This document shows, piece after piece, positions 24,471-31,965 of a stretch of 64,000 nucleotides of DNA; within the stretch, counting starts at the first letter, position 1; every line of letters begins with the position of its first letter. This DNA is from CAZGRP01 sp964527995. GTDB lineage: Bacteria > Zhuqueibacterota > Zhuqueibacteria > Oceanimicrobiales > CAZGRP01. A program made the translations under genes and the position numbers. The stretch covers positions 1 through 64,000 of the forward strand of contig CAZGRP010000022.1 in NCBI GenBank assembly GCA_964527995.1. The letters are read 5' to 3'. The notes under the pieces are model-generated. The model was not told the origin of the DNA, did not search any database, and saw only the letters and a list, made by a program, of their open reading frames with translations.

Positions 24471-25021
24471 CGAATTTCCTCCCACATTTTCGCATAGCGG
24501 GCGCGGATCTTCTTCAGGGCCTGATAGACGTTCGCCCGTGCGGCCGCCTCGGTTCCTCCCAGAATCGTGGCCATCTCCGTGTAGGACATCCCGTGGTACA
24601 GCCGCAGGGTCAGCGCCAGATACTGCCTCTGCGGCAGCGTGGCGGCGAAGGCATTCACCAGGCGAAGAAGCTGGCGGCGATCCATCTGCTGGTCGGGAAG
24701 CACCGGCGAAGCAGCCGCCGGTGACAAGGACTGCAGCAGCGCCTGCCGCCTCCGCTGTCGCTTGCGGCTGTGATCTATGGCCAGGTTTTTCGCGATCCGA
24801 TAGAGAAGCGGTTTGGCCTGGGCGGCGGGAAGGCCCAGCGGCGCCTTGCGGATTGCTCGAAGGAAAGCTTCATGGCACAGATCTTCGGCTACCTCCCCCA
24901 CAAGGCGGCGGAGAAAGCGGTGCAGCCCGGCAGCCAAATCAGGAATGAGAATCTGCCAGCTCTGCCTCGGATCCGTATCCGCATGGGCCGAAGCCCGGGT
25001 GTCGACAAAATCAGCATTCAT
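24467..25021 (-). CDS. ECF-family RNA polymerase sigma factor
   Basis: 184 aa from the ATG at 25021 (a GTG two codons earlier is possible). Region 2 is seen in EDLCHEAFLRAIRK and LLYRIAKNLAIDHSRKRQRR. Region 4 is seen in LPQRQYLALTLRLYHGMSYT and ATILGGTEAAARANVYQALK. No regions 1 or 3 are present, as expected for group 4 sigma factors. It is translationally coupled to the anti-sigma/alkyltransferase fusion, the usual order for ECF sigma and its antagonist. I cannot see a clear ECF-type autoregulated promoter in the short upstream region, which lies just after a terminator. Confidence 0.88.
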   Translation of the reverse strand: MNADFVDTRASAHADTDPRQSWQILIPDLAAGLHRFLRRLVGEVAEDLCHEAFLRAIRKAPLGLPAAQAKPLLYRIAKNLAIDHSRKRQRRRQALLQSLSPAAASPVLPDQQMDRRQLLRLVNAFAATLPQRQYLALTLRLYHGMSYTEMATILGGTEAAARANVYQALKKIRARYAKMWEEIR

Positions 25022-25074
25022 GATCACTCACAAGAAAGACGTTTATCGACACCGTCTGTGAAATCTTCAGAGCA

Positions 25075-25110
25075 ACAAAAAAGCCCGACTGTTCTCACAA
25101 TCGGGCTTGG
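25075..25110 (-). terminator. Intrinsic terminator between the unknown 94-aa gene and the sigma gene
   Basis: Perfect 8-bp stem AAGCCCGA (25081-25088) / TCGGGCTT (25101-25108). On the minus strand a run of six T follows. It ends transcription of the small gene at 25261-25545, or attenuates read-through into the sigma gene that begins 54 nt later. Confidence 0.8.
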
Positions 25111-25260
25111 TCAGGCTTCGGAATGCCGGCATCGAAGTCACATCCGCCGCCGGGAGGTTGCCGACTGGACCCTCGCGGGCAGCCTTGTTTCGTACGGCCG
25201 GAGGCTGTCCCAAAAGCTTACTTTTTCCCACCTTTTCAGACAGCCCCAGAGGTACCCGCG

Positions 25261-25545
25261 TCAACTCGACTCGTGACGAAACAGGCGCCGGAACAAGGAT
25301 AGAAATCCGTGTCGGTAGGGGCTCTGCCCCGACAGCTCCTCTACCGGCAGCTCGTCATAGACCTTTTCTACGACGTAGGGTGCAAATGCCTTTTTCAGTT
25401 CTCGATTGGAGACGTGCTCGACCACGCGTACTTTTACGGTCCCCGTGAGCCTGGATCTGCGCAGGACGAAGACGCGGTCGTCCTTCACCGTCCGGACCAG
25501 ATCATCGATATCCACCGAATCTCGCAGCTTCACAAACTTGTCCAT
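25261..25545 (-). CDS. Small conserved-looking protein of unknown function
   Basis: 94 aa from the ATG at 25545, which has GGAGG 8 nt upstream. I do not recognise the family. It is highly charged (MDKFVKLRDSVDIDDLVRTV, VFVLRRSRLTGTVKVRVVEH) and predicted soluble, without signal, Cys pairs or membrane helix. It ends in an Arg/Phe-rich tail (GFLSLFRRLFRHESS) that could be amphipathic. It sits alone between a very strong promoter with a 270-nt leader and an intrinsic terminator, so it is a monocistronic, probably strongly transcribed gene. Codon usage looks like that of its neighbours. Confidence 0.65.
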   Translation of the reverse strand: MDKFVKLRDSVDIDDLVRTVKDDRVFVLRRSRLTGTVKVRVVEHVSNRELKKAFAPYVVEKVYDELPVEELSGQSPYRHGFLSLFRRLFRHESS

Positions 25546-25816
25546 GTTTACACCTCCACCCCTCATTGAGATCGCGGTTGATCTCGCCCCCTGGGTTCAG
25601 TCGGGCAGGATCAGCTTCCGACGGCAAGGGCCTGCATCCAAGACCTCGCAACGTTGGCTCGAGCGAGGCAGTTGCACCGCCGACGTACCACGCACATGGG
25701 GCATGGGTCGGTGTTTGTGGCAACCTTCCGGAGCAAAATCATTGCTGACGCAAGTCTCCCCCTTGCGGAATTAGAAGGGACGAGTGATGGGGCTGTGCTA
25801 AGGATGCAAAGACGTC
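25546..25816 (-). promoter_or_regulatory. Long hairpin-rich 5' leader of the 94-aa gene (candidate cis-regulatory RNA)
   Basis: The predicted transcript start lies near 25816 and the ATG at 25545, leaving about 270 nt. Read on the minus strand it contains CGCAAG/CTTGCG and AGCAA/TTGCT hairpins near its middle, a CCGAC/GTCGG-bounded element, and GAGATC/GATCTC close to the ribosome site. A 43-codon frame (25611-25742, beginning MILLRKVATN) with several Cys could be a leader peptide. I could not match the element to a known riboswitch class by eye. Confidence 0.45.
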
Positions 25817-25822
25817 GGCGCT

Positions 25823-25851
25823 ATTATACGATTTTCTGGAAAGGAAGTCAA
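25823..25851 (-). promoter_or_regulatory. Near-perfect sigma-70 promoter
   Basis: Minus-strand TTGACT (25846-25851), 17-bp spacer, TATAAT (25823-25828): the best promoter match in the window. It drives the 270-nt leader and the 94-aa gene. Confidence 0.8.
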
Positions 25852-25946
25852 CAGAAAATTTCGCGGCTGGCTGGCTTGCCCGAACCCCGGCTGCCTGTCG
25901 AATCGTGAAGCTTTCCGGCCGTACGTCTTCCCAAACTGCAGCTGTT

Positions 25947-26360
25947 TCAGGGGTGTGTCACCTCGGTGAATTCACGGAAGCACTGGTATCCAAACTGCCT
26001 GGCTGCGCCGGTCTGATCTGCTCCTCCCCACCAGGTGGTCATCCCCTCCTGCTCAGCTTTCCAATGGCAATCCCACCAGAAACGGAGTCTGCGACCTGAA
26101 GGGTACACGACCGCTTCGCCGCGAAAGTCGGAGCACCCGGACCTGCCTTCGATCTCCACCGCGGTGATCGGCTCACCAGGATAAGCCTCGAGGATTTTTT
26201 GCAAGACACGAAGGACTTTGATGGCGGGGGCGCCACGGCTGGCACGGATGGGGGGCGAGAGTTTGCCGCGGACAACGTCGCGCACCGCTTCCTTGAAGGA
26301 CTCGGTGGCTTTGCTTGCCTCCAGGAGTTCGTCCAGTGATCGCACCGCTGTCATTGCCAT
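25947..26360 (-). CDS. Hypothetical protein, 137 aa
   Basis: AAGGAGG lies 8-9 nt upstream of the ATG at 26360, which supports translation. The family is not recognised. The N-terminal 35 residues are helical (SLDELLEASKATESFKEAVR). A middle segment VLRVLQKILEAYPGEPITAV could be a helix-strand unit. The C-terminal part is rich in aromatic residues (RLRFWWDCHWKAEQEGMTTW) with lone Cys residues. There is no signal peptide or membrane helix. It is separated from its neighbours by 95 bp and 210 bp and seems to be a single-gene unit. The 26361-26570 spacer shows nothing I can name. Confidence 0.6.
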   Translation of the reverse strand: MAMTAVRSLDELLEASKATESFKEAVRDVVRGKLSPPIRASRGAPAIKVLRVLQKILEAYPGEPITAVEIEGRSGCSDFRGEAVVYPSGRRLRFWWDCHWKAEQEGMTTWWGGADQTGAARQFGYQCFREFTEVTHP

Positions 26361-26570
26361 GATGAAGACCTCCTTCGGCTTGAATTCCGTAGACCCTCGC
26401 GTCTATCCTGCGGGTACATCAAAAGAATAGGACAGCAAAGCCAGGCCTCGATATTCCCGCCCGGCCCGCAAGAGCGCAAAACTGTTGCCCACCCCGGTGC
26501 GCCCGGCTCCCAGCGCTTCAGGTGCCGGCATGGTCGCTCCCGGCCCCTGGTAGATCGGCACCCGCCTGCA

Positions 26571-26999
26571 TCAACTTTCCCAGTCCATGTCGATCTCTTT
26601 GCTGTACTCGACGAAGCGATTGAGTCGCGTTCCAGCCTCGGGGCGACCTGCGGTCCTCACCTCGTGGTCGCGCTGGCAGTTGACACAGAGCTTCGCGGTC
26701 GGGTAGGCTTCAAGCCGTGCAGTGGAGATCTCTTCGCCACACGATTCACAGATGCCGTACGTACCGTTCTCGATCTTCTCCAGAGCCGCCTGGATATCCA
26801 TCCAGTGCTGGTACTCTGTGGCCTCTTTCAGCAACGTCGCCTCACGCGATCGTTCCAGGTCGGCGGCATCCATCCAGTCGGGCGTATGAAAGTTTTCGGT
26901 CAGCTCGGAGGGGTTCTCTCCGACGCTCACCTTTTTGAGAATCTCATCGCGCTCTTTCTCCAGCAGTCGGCGAAAGTGTTCTATCTTTCTCTTCGTCAT
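26571..26999 (-). CDS. DksA/TraR-family C4 zinc-finger protein
   Basis: 142 aa. An N-terminal coiled-coil (KIEHFRRLLEKERDEILKKV) and a loop with DWMDAADLERS are followed by the zinc finger CESCGEE ... CVNCQRD (four Cys) and a helical tail. This is the DksA/TraR architecture, which inserts the coiled coil into the RNA polymerase secondary channel and, with ppGpp, retunes rRNA and stress promoters. The length is close to DksA (about 150). AAAGGAGG lies about 11 nt before the ATG at 26999. Confidence 0.88.
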   Translation of the reverse strand: MTKRKIEHFRRLLEKERDEILKKVSVGENPSELTENFHTPDWMDAADLERSREATLLKEATEYQHWMDIQAALEKIENGTYGICESCGEEISTARLEAYPTAKLCVNCQRDHEVRTAGRPEAGTRLNRFVEYSKEIDMDWES

Positions 27000-27098
27000 C
27001 GCGGTCTCAACCTCCTTTAGGGCCTGAGAACTCAGCCTGCAATGGATTGCGTAGAATAGAATGACGCAATCGCTCCTTTGGTTCCGTCGGAATCCACC

Positions 27099-27127
27099 TT
27101 GATTTTCTTCGGCACGTTTGCTATCAT
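27099..27127 (+). promoter_or_regulatory. Promoter of the cysteine hydrolase gene
   Basis: TTGATT (27099-27104), 17-bp spacer, TATCAT (27122-27127), about 67 bp upstream of the ATG at 27195. Confidence 0.6.
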
Positions 27128-27194
27128 GGATTTACACGAAACCCGGAAAGAGAGGTTCGATCGAGGAACCCTGCCAGGCAGGAAGGAGGGAGTC

Positions 27195-28232
27195 ATGGCA
27201 CGCCGCGAGCTTCCAGTTCCATCTCACTTCAACGCCGACAAGGTTGGAGAGGTGTGGAAGGTGCCCTACCAGGAGCGGGCGGCCGAAGCGGAGCGATGGG
27301 CCAAACTGCATCGTCTCCAGCCCGCCGCCCAGGATCGCTTCAAGGTGGCGCTGGTAGCGGTTGATGTACAAAACACATTTTGCCTGCCGGAATTCGAGTT
27401 GTTTGTGGCAGGTCGCTCGGGCACGGGCGCCATCGACGACAACCGGCGACTCTGCCAGTTCATCTATCGCAATCTCGACCTGATCACACAGATCTTTCCG
27501 ACGATGGACACCCATCAGGCGATGCAGATCTTCCACTCGATCTTCCTGATCAACGACCAGGGGGAGCACCCAAGCCCTTACACGCTGATTTCGGAAGAAG
27601 ACGTGAAAAAGGGCGTGTGGAAATTCAATCCGGCCATCGCCGAGAGCCTGGGGTTCGATGCGGAGTACGGCCAGCGGCATCTGCTGCACTACACCGAAGC
27701 GCTGAAGAAAGGCGGCAAGTACAACCTCACCATCTGGCCCTATCACGCCATGCTGGGCGGCATCGGCCATGCCCTGGTTTCCGCCGTCGAGGAGGCCATC
27801 TTCTTTCACAGCATCGCCCGCCTGAGCCAGCCGAGCATTCAGGTCAAAGGGAACAATCCTCTCACGGAACACTACTCCGTGCTCGGCCCCGAGGTGGTGA
27901 CGGGTCCCGACGGCCGAACGATTGCGGACAAGAACGAGGCGCTCATACAAAAGCTGTTGACCTTCGACGCCGTCGTCATCGCTGGCCAGGCCAAGAGCCA
28001 CTGTGTGGCCTGGACCATCGACGATCTCCTCACAGCTCTCTCCCGGCGCGATCCGAAGCTTGCTGAGAGGGTCTACCTGCTGGAGGACTGCTCCTCGCCG
28101 GTGGTTGTGCCAGGTGTGATCGACTATACCGAGGAGGCCGATGCGGCCTTTCGGCGCTTTGCTGAGGCGGGTATGCACGTGGTGCGTTCGACTGAGCCCA
28201 TGGATCGCTGGCCCGGCCTGAAGATTCCCTAG
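27195..28232 (+). CDS. Isochorismatase/nicotinamidase-family cysteine hydrolase
   Basis: 345 aa. The ATG at 27195 follows GGAAGGAGGG. The core fold appears as VALVAVDVQNTFC (catalytic Asp), IFPTMDTHQAMQIFH (metal-type His/Asp positions of nicotinamidases) and VVIAGQAKSHCVAWTIDDLL (catalytic Cys). At 345 residues it is much longer than isochorismatase or PncA (about 200). The extra segment, roughly residues 115-215, resembles insertions in a poorly described subgroup of long cysteine hydrolases. It probably hydrolyses an amide such as nicotinamide or a carbamoyl compound; the substrate is open. It is convergent with the DNA ligase. Confidence 0.8.
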   Translation: MARRELPVPSHFNADKVGEVWKVPYQERAAEAERWAKLHRLQPAAQDRFKVALVAVDVQNTFCLPEFELFVAGRSGTGAIDDNRRLCQFIYRNLDLITQIFPTMDTHQAMQIFHSIFLINDQGEHPSPYTLISEEDVKKGVWKFNPAIAESLGFDAEYGQRHLLHYTEALKKGGKYNLTIWPYHAMLGGIGHALVSAVEEAIFFHSIARLSQPSIQVKGNNPLTEHYSVLGPEVVTGPDGRTIADKNEALIQKLLTFDAVVIAGQAKSHCVAWTIDDLLTALSRRDPKLAERVYLLEDCSSPVVVPGVIDYTEEADAAFRRFAEAGMHVVRSTEPMDRWPGLKIP

Positions 28233-28333
28233 AACGGCCGGCGTCAAGCTCGAACTCGGAACGCAGGTTTCCCACCGGGCGGGACGCCGGACGGTGGAAG
28301 ACGGCAGCGCCGAGGCATGATCGGTGGCTTTGC

Positions 28334-29941
28334 CTACTCGCTTGGGTCCATCCCTTTCGATTTCGCTTTGCGTTCGAACTGCTTCTCGTAGAGCGCGCGT
28401 ATCCGGTCGAGGGTATCCGCCTGGTCGGGCCGTTTGTCGGTGCGGATTCGTTTGATGCGGGCAAAGCGCAGTGCAAAACCGGAGCGATAGTGAGGACTGC
28501 GCTGGATCTCGTTGTAAGCCACCTCGACGACGATCTCAGGCCGGACCAGCACGGTGCCGCCGCGATGGCCTGTCTGGATTCGCTGCAGCCGCTGGGTCAT
28601 CCACTCAAACTCGGCGTCGGTGAGGCCCTTGAACGTTTTGCCGATCACAAGGAATTCGCCGCTCTCCGAGTCGAGAGCGGCGAGGTGATAGTTCGACAGC
28701 CATCCAGTCCTACGGCCGTATCCCCAGTCGGCGGCGACGATGACGAGATCGAGATGCTCGGCGGGCTTGATCTTGAACCATTTCTTGCCCCGAGAACCGG
28801 GCTCGTATGCACTGTCGAGGGCCTTGGCCATCACCCCCTCGTGACCCTCTGCCATGGCCGCATCAAGAAACTGCTGCGCCTCCTGGGGGTCGCTGGTGAC
28901 CAGCCGTCGGGCAAGCAGTTCGGCCGGTGCCACAGCCTGCAGCGACTGCCAACGCTTTTCGTAAGCGACATCGATGAGCGAGCGGCCGTCAACATAGAGG
29001 ATGTCGAAGAGAAAAAGGCGCACCGGCAGCTCGGCCGTCATCGCCTCGACGTCGCGAATGCGCCGGAAGCGACGCATGAGCTCCTGAAACGGCAAAGGCC
29101 GGCCTTCCCGGCTCACCGCCACCACCTCTCCTTCCACGACCAGTTCCGCGGCACTCAAACGCTCGACGGCTAGTTGCACGATGTCCGGCAGACTCTCGGT
29201 CACGTCGCTCAGCCGGCGGCTGTAGATTCGGACCTCCTGGCCGCGCCGATGGATCTGCACGCGGGCGCCGTCGAACTTGTATTCGAACGCCGTGATGCCG
29301 CCATGCTGCGCCAATGCCTGTTCCACGCTGTCCGCGAGTTCAGCCAGCATCGGTTGCACCGGGCGAAACAGACGCAGGCTGAATTCTTCCAGTCCCTGCC
29401 GTCCTCGCTGCAGGGCGACCCGTGCCACTTCAGCGATGTCGCCACAAAACATCGCCGCCCGACGCACCTGGGTGAGCGGCGCTCCGGTGGCCTGGGCAAG
29501 CGCATCCATCATCACGCCGTCGGCAACGCCGTGCTGCATTTCTCCGAAAATCATCTTCAGCAGCCACTTGCGCTCGCGCGGACTGGCTCGTTCGAGCAAC
29601 TCGGAGAGCAGTGCCTCTTTGCGCTTTCTCGAGCCACTGCCGCCTGCCTCAGCCATCTTTTCAAAAAGACGCCGGACCTCGAGAAGGGACAGAGGCTGGC
29701 CCTGGGCAGCTCGATCGCCGAGCCCTTTCACAACCCTCTCTACCGTCACGGCACTGATCTCGAGCGTATGGGGATCGTTGTCAGCGAAGATCTTGCCGAG
29801 AACGAGCAGCACAGCTGGCTCAACCTCCTGGGCATCGAGGCGACGCAGGAAATCGGTCAGCCGCGCGGCCTTCTCCTTCTTGCTTCGGGTCGCCGCCAAC
29901 TGCTCGCACAATTCCGCCACTGTAGAAAATGAGGTCGCCAA
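28334..29941 (-). CDS. ATP-dependent DNA ligase (archaeal/LigB type)
   Basis: About 535 aa. An N-terminal DNA-binding domain (FSTVAELCEQLAATRSKKEK) precedes the nucleotidyltransferase core: motif I EYKFDGARVQIH (adenylated Lys), VVEGEVVAV, LFLFDILYVDG and EGVMAKALDSAYEPGSRGKK, with KWFKIK as motif V. An OB-fold domain ends with PHYRSGFALRFARIKRIRTD. There is no ATG at the natural N-terminus. TTG at 29941 gives a family-like start and a GTG seven codons later is the alternative; a far-upstream ATG would add 50 unlikely residues. It seals nicks using ATP. No Ku or polymerase-primase partner is visible. Confidence 0.87.
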   Translation of the reverse strand: MATSFSTVAELCEQLAATRSKKEKAARLTDFLRRLDAQEVEPAVLLVLGKIFADNDPHTLEISAVTVERVVKGLGDRAAQGQPLSLLEVRRLFEKMAEAGGSGSRKRKEALLSELLERASPRERKWLLKMIFGEMQHGVADGVMMDALAQATGAPLTQVRRAAMFCGDIAEVARVALQRGRQGLEEFSLRLFRPVQPMLAELADSVEQALAQHGGITAFEYKFDGARVQIHRRGQEVRIYSRRLSDVTESLPDIVQLAVERLSAAELVVEGEVVAVSREGRPLPFQELMRRFRRIRDVEAMTAELPVRLFLFDILYVDGRSLIDVAYEKRWQSLQAVAPAELLARRLVTSDPQEAQQFLDAAMAEGHEGVMAKALDSAYEPGSRGKKWFKIKPAEHLDLVIVAADWGYGRRTGWLSNYHLAALDSESGEFLVIGKTFKGLTDAEFEWMTQRLQRIQTGHRGGTVLVRPEIVVEVAYNEIQRSPHYRSGFALRFARIKRIRTDKRPDQADTLDRIRALYEKQFERKAKSKGMDPSE

Positions 29942-30035
29942 TGTTCTACCTGACTGATTCGCACAGAATCGGCAGCTCCTCGCGCCCGCACCCGGTTCCA
30001 ACGCCGCGGTGGCTTCCTCCGGTGCCGCGGCTGCT

Positions 30036-31628
30036 TTATTTTTCCGGCCGTACCGAAATCTTCGCCAAGAGCCAGCCGTCGGGATCGACACGGACGCTGT
30101 CGGGCCTCTGGGACAGGGGAATCGTGGCTGCCGAAACCCTCCGGTCGATCAGCAGAGAGCGCCGTTGAGTATCGTGGCCGAGCATCGTCTCGATCTCCAC
30201 GGGTAACCGAAAAACCTGCTCATGCTGCTTTTGTCGCACTTCGATTCGCAACTGTCGCCGGCGGGGCAGCCATCGCCACACGACGTCGAGAACGGGGTAT
30301 CCCGGACGCCGCAGCCATTGATCGAAGAACCAGCCAAGACGGCGGTGGCTGGCCTCCTCCATCACCCTTTGGAAGTCGGCGGTCGTGGCGTTGCTGTCTC
30401 TGAAGCGGGCGTAGTAGGTCCGAATACCCGCGAAAAAGTCCTCATCGCCGATGAGGCCGCGTAGCATATGCAGCACCCAGGCCCCTTTGTTGTAGTTGTT
30501 AGGGTTGAGAAGCCGCATCAGATCGGTGATGGTCGTGTCGATGACGGGACGGCCGGTTCGGGTGTGGTACTCGAAGATGCGCCGCTTCATTCCCTGCATT
30601 CGCCTCCGCAAGACCGCCTTGCCCTCGGCGTGCTCGAAGAAGAGCGAGCCAAAGTAGGTGGCAAAGCCTTCGCTGAGCCAGAGCTCCGGCCAGTCCTGCT
30701 CGGTGACGGCATCGCCGAACCACTGATGGGCGATCTCATGCGCAACGGTACCCTCCACACGACGGTTGCCGCGGATCGAACTCTCCGCCAAGAAGATGGC
30801 GCTGCTGTTCTCCATGCCACCGAAGCGGGTCTTCGACTGAACCAGAGCCAGTTTCTCGTAGGGGAACGGCCCGATAAGGCGAACAAAATAGTCGATGATC
30901 TCGGGCGCCCGAGCGAAATCCACAATGGCGGCGTCGCGCTCCTGCGGAAACACCCAGAACGAGAACGGCACGCCGCCCGCTTGCGCCGGGGAACGGATGC
31001 TGAACTCGGCCAAGCCGACCACCATGCAGTACGTCGGAATCGGCCGGGCCTCAGTCCATACGGTGGTGCGCGTACCATCGAGGTTGTTGGTCATCTCCAG
31101 CAGCCGGCCGTTGGCGATGGCCTCATATCTCGCCGGCGCAGTGATCCGGAACTGAACCGTCGCCTTGTCGGCCGGATCGTCCCTGCCGGGGAACCAGAAG
31201 TGGGCCCGATTGGGCCAGTTGTCGGCGAACACCGTGCGCCGTCCGTGTTTGTTTTCTGACAGAATGAGGCCATCCAGAGGGACGCCGTGGTAGACGACCG
31301 TCACCCTGGCGCTGTCTCGCCGTGCCCCAGCAGGCAAAGCCACGATCAACCTTTTCGGCGTCCGCCGGAAAGCAGCTCTTCGATCTCCAACGAGGACCGA
31401 GTCGACCACGAGCCCTTCGAAGTCGAGGCGGAGCGAATCGGGCGCGTCTGTGGGCAGGGCGATGGAGACAGTGGCCCGAGCGGTGACGCTGTCCAGCCGC
31501 GGCGGAAAGCGGAGGTCAAGAAGGTAGTGCCCTACATCGAGGCCCGAGCGAGCGTCCCCGCCGGCAAGAGCCCGGGCACTGAAAACCAAGGCGATGGAAA
31601 GCAGAATCGGATAACGAATGGTCCGCAT
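30036..31628 (-). CDS. Secreted M1-family zinc aminopeptidase
   Basis: 530 aa from the ATG at 31628, which begins a signal peptide (PILLSIALVFSARALAGG). The N-terminal beta-saddle domain is followed by the exopeptidase motif GGMEN, the zinc site HEIAHQWFG with its third ligand 18 residues on (SEGFATYF) and the transition-state Tyr region (NNYNKGAWVLHML). A short beta domain ends the chain; the large HEAT-like C-terminal domain of PepN is missing, as in many bacterial short M1 enzymes. It trims peptides in the periplasm. The 31629-31965 divergent spacer shows only weak promoter-like boxes. Confidence 0.9.
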   Translation of the reverse strand: MRTIRYPILLSIALVFSARALAGGDARSGLDVGHYLLDLRFPPRLDSVTARATVSIALPTDAPDSLRLDFEGLVVDSVLVGDRRAAFRRTPKRLIVALPAGARRDSARVTVVYHGVPLDGLILSENKHGRRTVFADNWPNRAHFWFPGRDDPADKATVQFRITAPARYEAIANGRLLEMTNNLDGTRTTVWTEARPIPTYCMVVGLAEFSIRSPAQAGGVPFSFWVFPQERDAAIVDFARAPEIIDYFVRLIGPFPYEKLALVQSKTRFGGMENSSAIFLAESSIRGNRRVEGTVAHEIAHQWFGDAVTEQDWPELWLSEGFATYFGSLFFEHAEGKAVLRRRMQGMKRRIFEYHTRTGRPVIDTTITDLMRLLNPNNYNKGAWVLHMLRGLIGDEDFFAGIRTYYARFRDSNATTADFQRVMEEASHRRLGWFFDQWLRRPGYPVLDVVWRWLPRRRQLRIEVRQKQHEQVFRLPVEIETMLGHDTQRRSLLIDRRVSAATIPLSQRPDSVRVDPDGWLLAKISVRPEK

Positions 31629-31965
31629 TACGAATATCCTCACTCGAAAATCGGTCAAAGATTCCGCCGGCAGGGGAAAAAGCTGCCTGGTAGAGACGGA
31701 CACAACCGCCGCCTGCGGCCGGCGTGATCGCTGTCGGCGGTGGGGAAACAACAAGTTATCCCATTAGCAGAGCTTCACGGCTCCATCAGGGCCTATGGTA
31801 CGCAGGTTGCGGAACGGTACAAGTGCTGACATGATGGCGGCGTCCCGTGGCCGGATGCGGGAGCCATCACCCCTCCGCACCCACCTTCTGGCCGCGCAGC
31901 TCGTGCCGTCTGTCCCAAGCCACTGCGTCTACTGATCAACGACCGCAACCAAGGAAGGTGGTCCG

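Noticed and set aside
29940..30091. Longer ATG start for the DNA ligase adding 50 residues
   Set aside because: The extra residues overlap the end of the M1 peptidase gene, lack family similarity, and the family N-terminus begins near the TTG/GTG codons.
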